From a virus, in IMG/VR virus record IMGVR_UViG_3300044625_001067, positions 1 through 33,472 of that record: DNA of 33,472 nucleotides; one strand, written 5' to 3'. The position numbers and the translations under genes are program-made. Under the pieces are notes generated by a model. That model saw only the letters and a program-made list of their open reading frames with translations. It was not told the DNA's origin and ran no database searches. The stretch's first letter is position 1. Each line of letters opens with the position of its first letter. Positions 32,958 to 33,472 of the stretch are shown here, in pieces.

Positions 32958-33472
32958 ATGAGTCATTTCACAGTTATGGTTATTGGCCCCGACCCCGAGG
33001 CCCAACTTGCACCGTACCACGAGTTTGAGTGCACAGGAGTAGACGATGAATATGTCCAGGATGTTGACACCACAGAGGATGTCCTCAGCCGCTTAACAAT
33101 AGCGGGTGTAGACGGTAAGACGGAAACTTTGCAGGAAGCTCTTGAGTACGAGGGTCTCGAAAATAGGGTTGTTGGGGACTTATCTGAAGTTGAGACGGAG
33201 GGGGACCACAAGTACGGCTGGGTCCTTGTTCAAGGCGGTCAGTTAGTGAAAGCTGTGAGGAGAACCAATCCGAACGCAAAGTGGGACTGGTACCAAGTTG
33301 GCGGGCGATGGACTGGCTTCCTTAAGCTAAAATCCGGTGCAAAAGGAAGAGTCGGTGAACCAGGACTAATGACACAACCTGCCTCGGTTGGTAGGGCAGA
33401 CGCGGCACTTTTCGGCGACATAGACATTGAGGGAATGCGCCATGATGCCGGAGAAGAAGCCTCTGAGCGTTG
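32958..33472 (+). CDS. Conserved phage hypothetical protein, 3' end outside window
   Basis: ATG 32958 (context GCAATGA); the frame is open to the right edge (171 codons seen). MSHFTVMVIGPDPEAQLAPYHEFECTG, VDDEYVQDVD and NPNAKWDWYQVGGRWTGFLKLK are signature blocks of a widespread phage protein (MSHFTVxVIG...LAPYxEFECTG...WDWYxxGGRW). Function unknown in all cases I know of. It is separated from the previous gene by 76 bp without a promoter module. Confidence 0.85.
   Translation, partial: MSHFTVMVIGPDPEAQLAPYHEFECTGVDDEYVQDVDTTEDVLSRLTIAGVDGKTETLQEALEYEGLENRVVGDLSEVETEGDHKYGWVLVQGGQLVKAVRRTNPNAKWDWYQVGGRWTGFLKLKSGAKGRVGEPGLMTQPASVGRADAALFGDIDIEGMRHDAGEEASER

Overview
The window looks like part of a tailed-phage genome, most likely infecting a cyanobacterium or an ecologically similar bacterium. 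The evidence is dense packing, dozens of genes shorter than 100 codons, ATGA/GTGA/TAATG stop-start overlaps, a tail-fibre-like structural gene at the left edge and many proteins with a phage-like look. The host assignment is an inference: most starts lack a Shine-Dalgarno sequence, and NadA and the FGE-fold gene look bacterially derived. No tRNA, rRNA, CRISPR array, integrase, terminase or replication gene is visible, so this appears to be an accessory (probably early) arm next to a tail module.

Layout. 1-1129: end of a tail-fibre/LRR-like gene, a fibre-assembly-like gene and a micro membrane protein. 1287-4308: GT4 glycosyltransferase, unknown gene, Dps-like ferritin, AbrB-like protein. 4367-8972: many small unknown and membrane proteins. 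8969-10198: the only minus-strand island (two genes), ending at a hairpin-rich divergent control region with a strong terminator (10200-10345). 10384-16906: a series of short transcription units, including an FGE/C-type-lectin-fold gene (15498-16262) whose C-terminus has the codon signature of a diversity-generating-retroelement variable region. 17045-22200: further small genes, a phage ASCH-like protein, and a gene split by an in-frame TAA. 22271-23188: a complete quinolinate synthase (NadA). 23285-28996: HNH protein, a three-part RHH/HicB-like/winged-helix regulator and a PD-(D/E)XK-like nuclease candidate. 29095-33472: small genes, a short CCA/poly(A)-polymerase-type nucleotidyltransferase, a 2OG-Fe(II) oxygenase-like protein and conserved phage proteins up to the right edge.

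The unifying signal is a family of 24 dispersed, same-strand promoter modules (P1-P24; about 45-65 bp). Each has an imperfect GGGCGG-TTT(A/C)-CCGCC hairpin, a T-rich stretch that is also the -35 (TTGTTT-like), a 16-17 bp spacer which in most copies holds the second arm of another palindrome (such as GTTTCTGC...GCAGAAAC, with changed but still complementary arms in other copies), and a TATAGT/TATAAT/TATACT -10. Each module starts a unit of one to six genes. I read them as combined terminator-promoters that insulate successive units. In five modules a start codon lies exactly at the predicted +1, implying leaderless mRNAs or minicistrons. One further copy (18034-18064) is inverted and has no -10; a diverged copy precedes the Dps-like gene.
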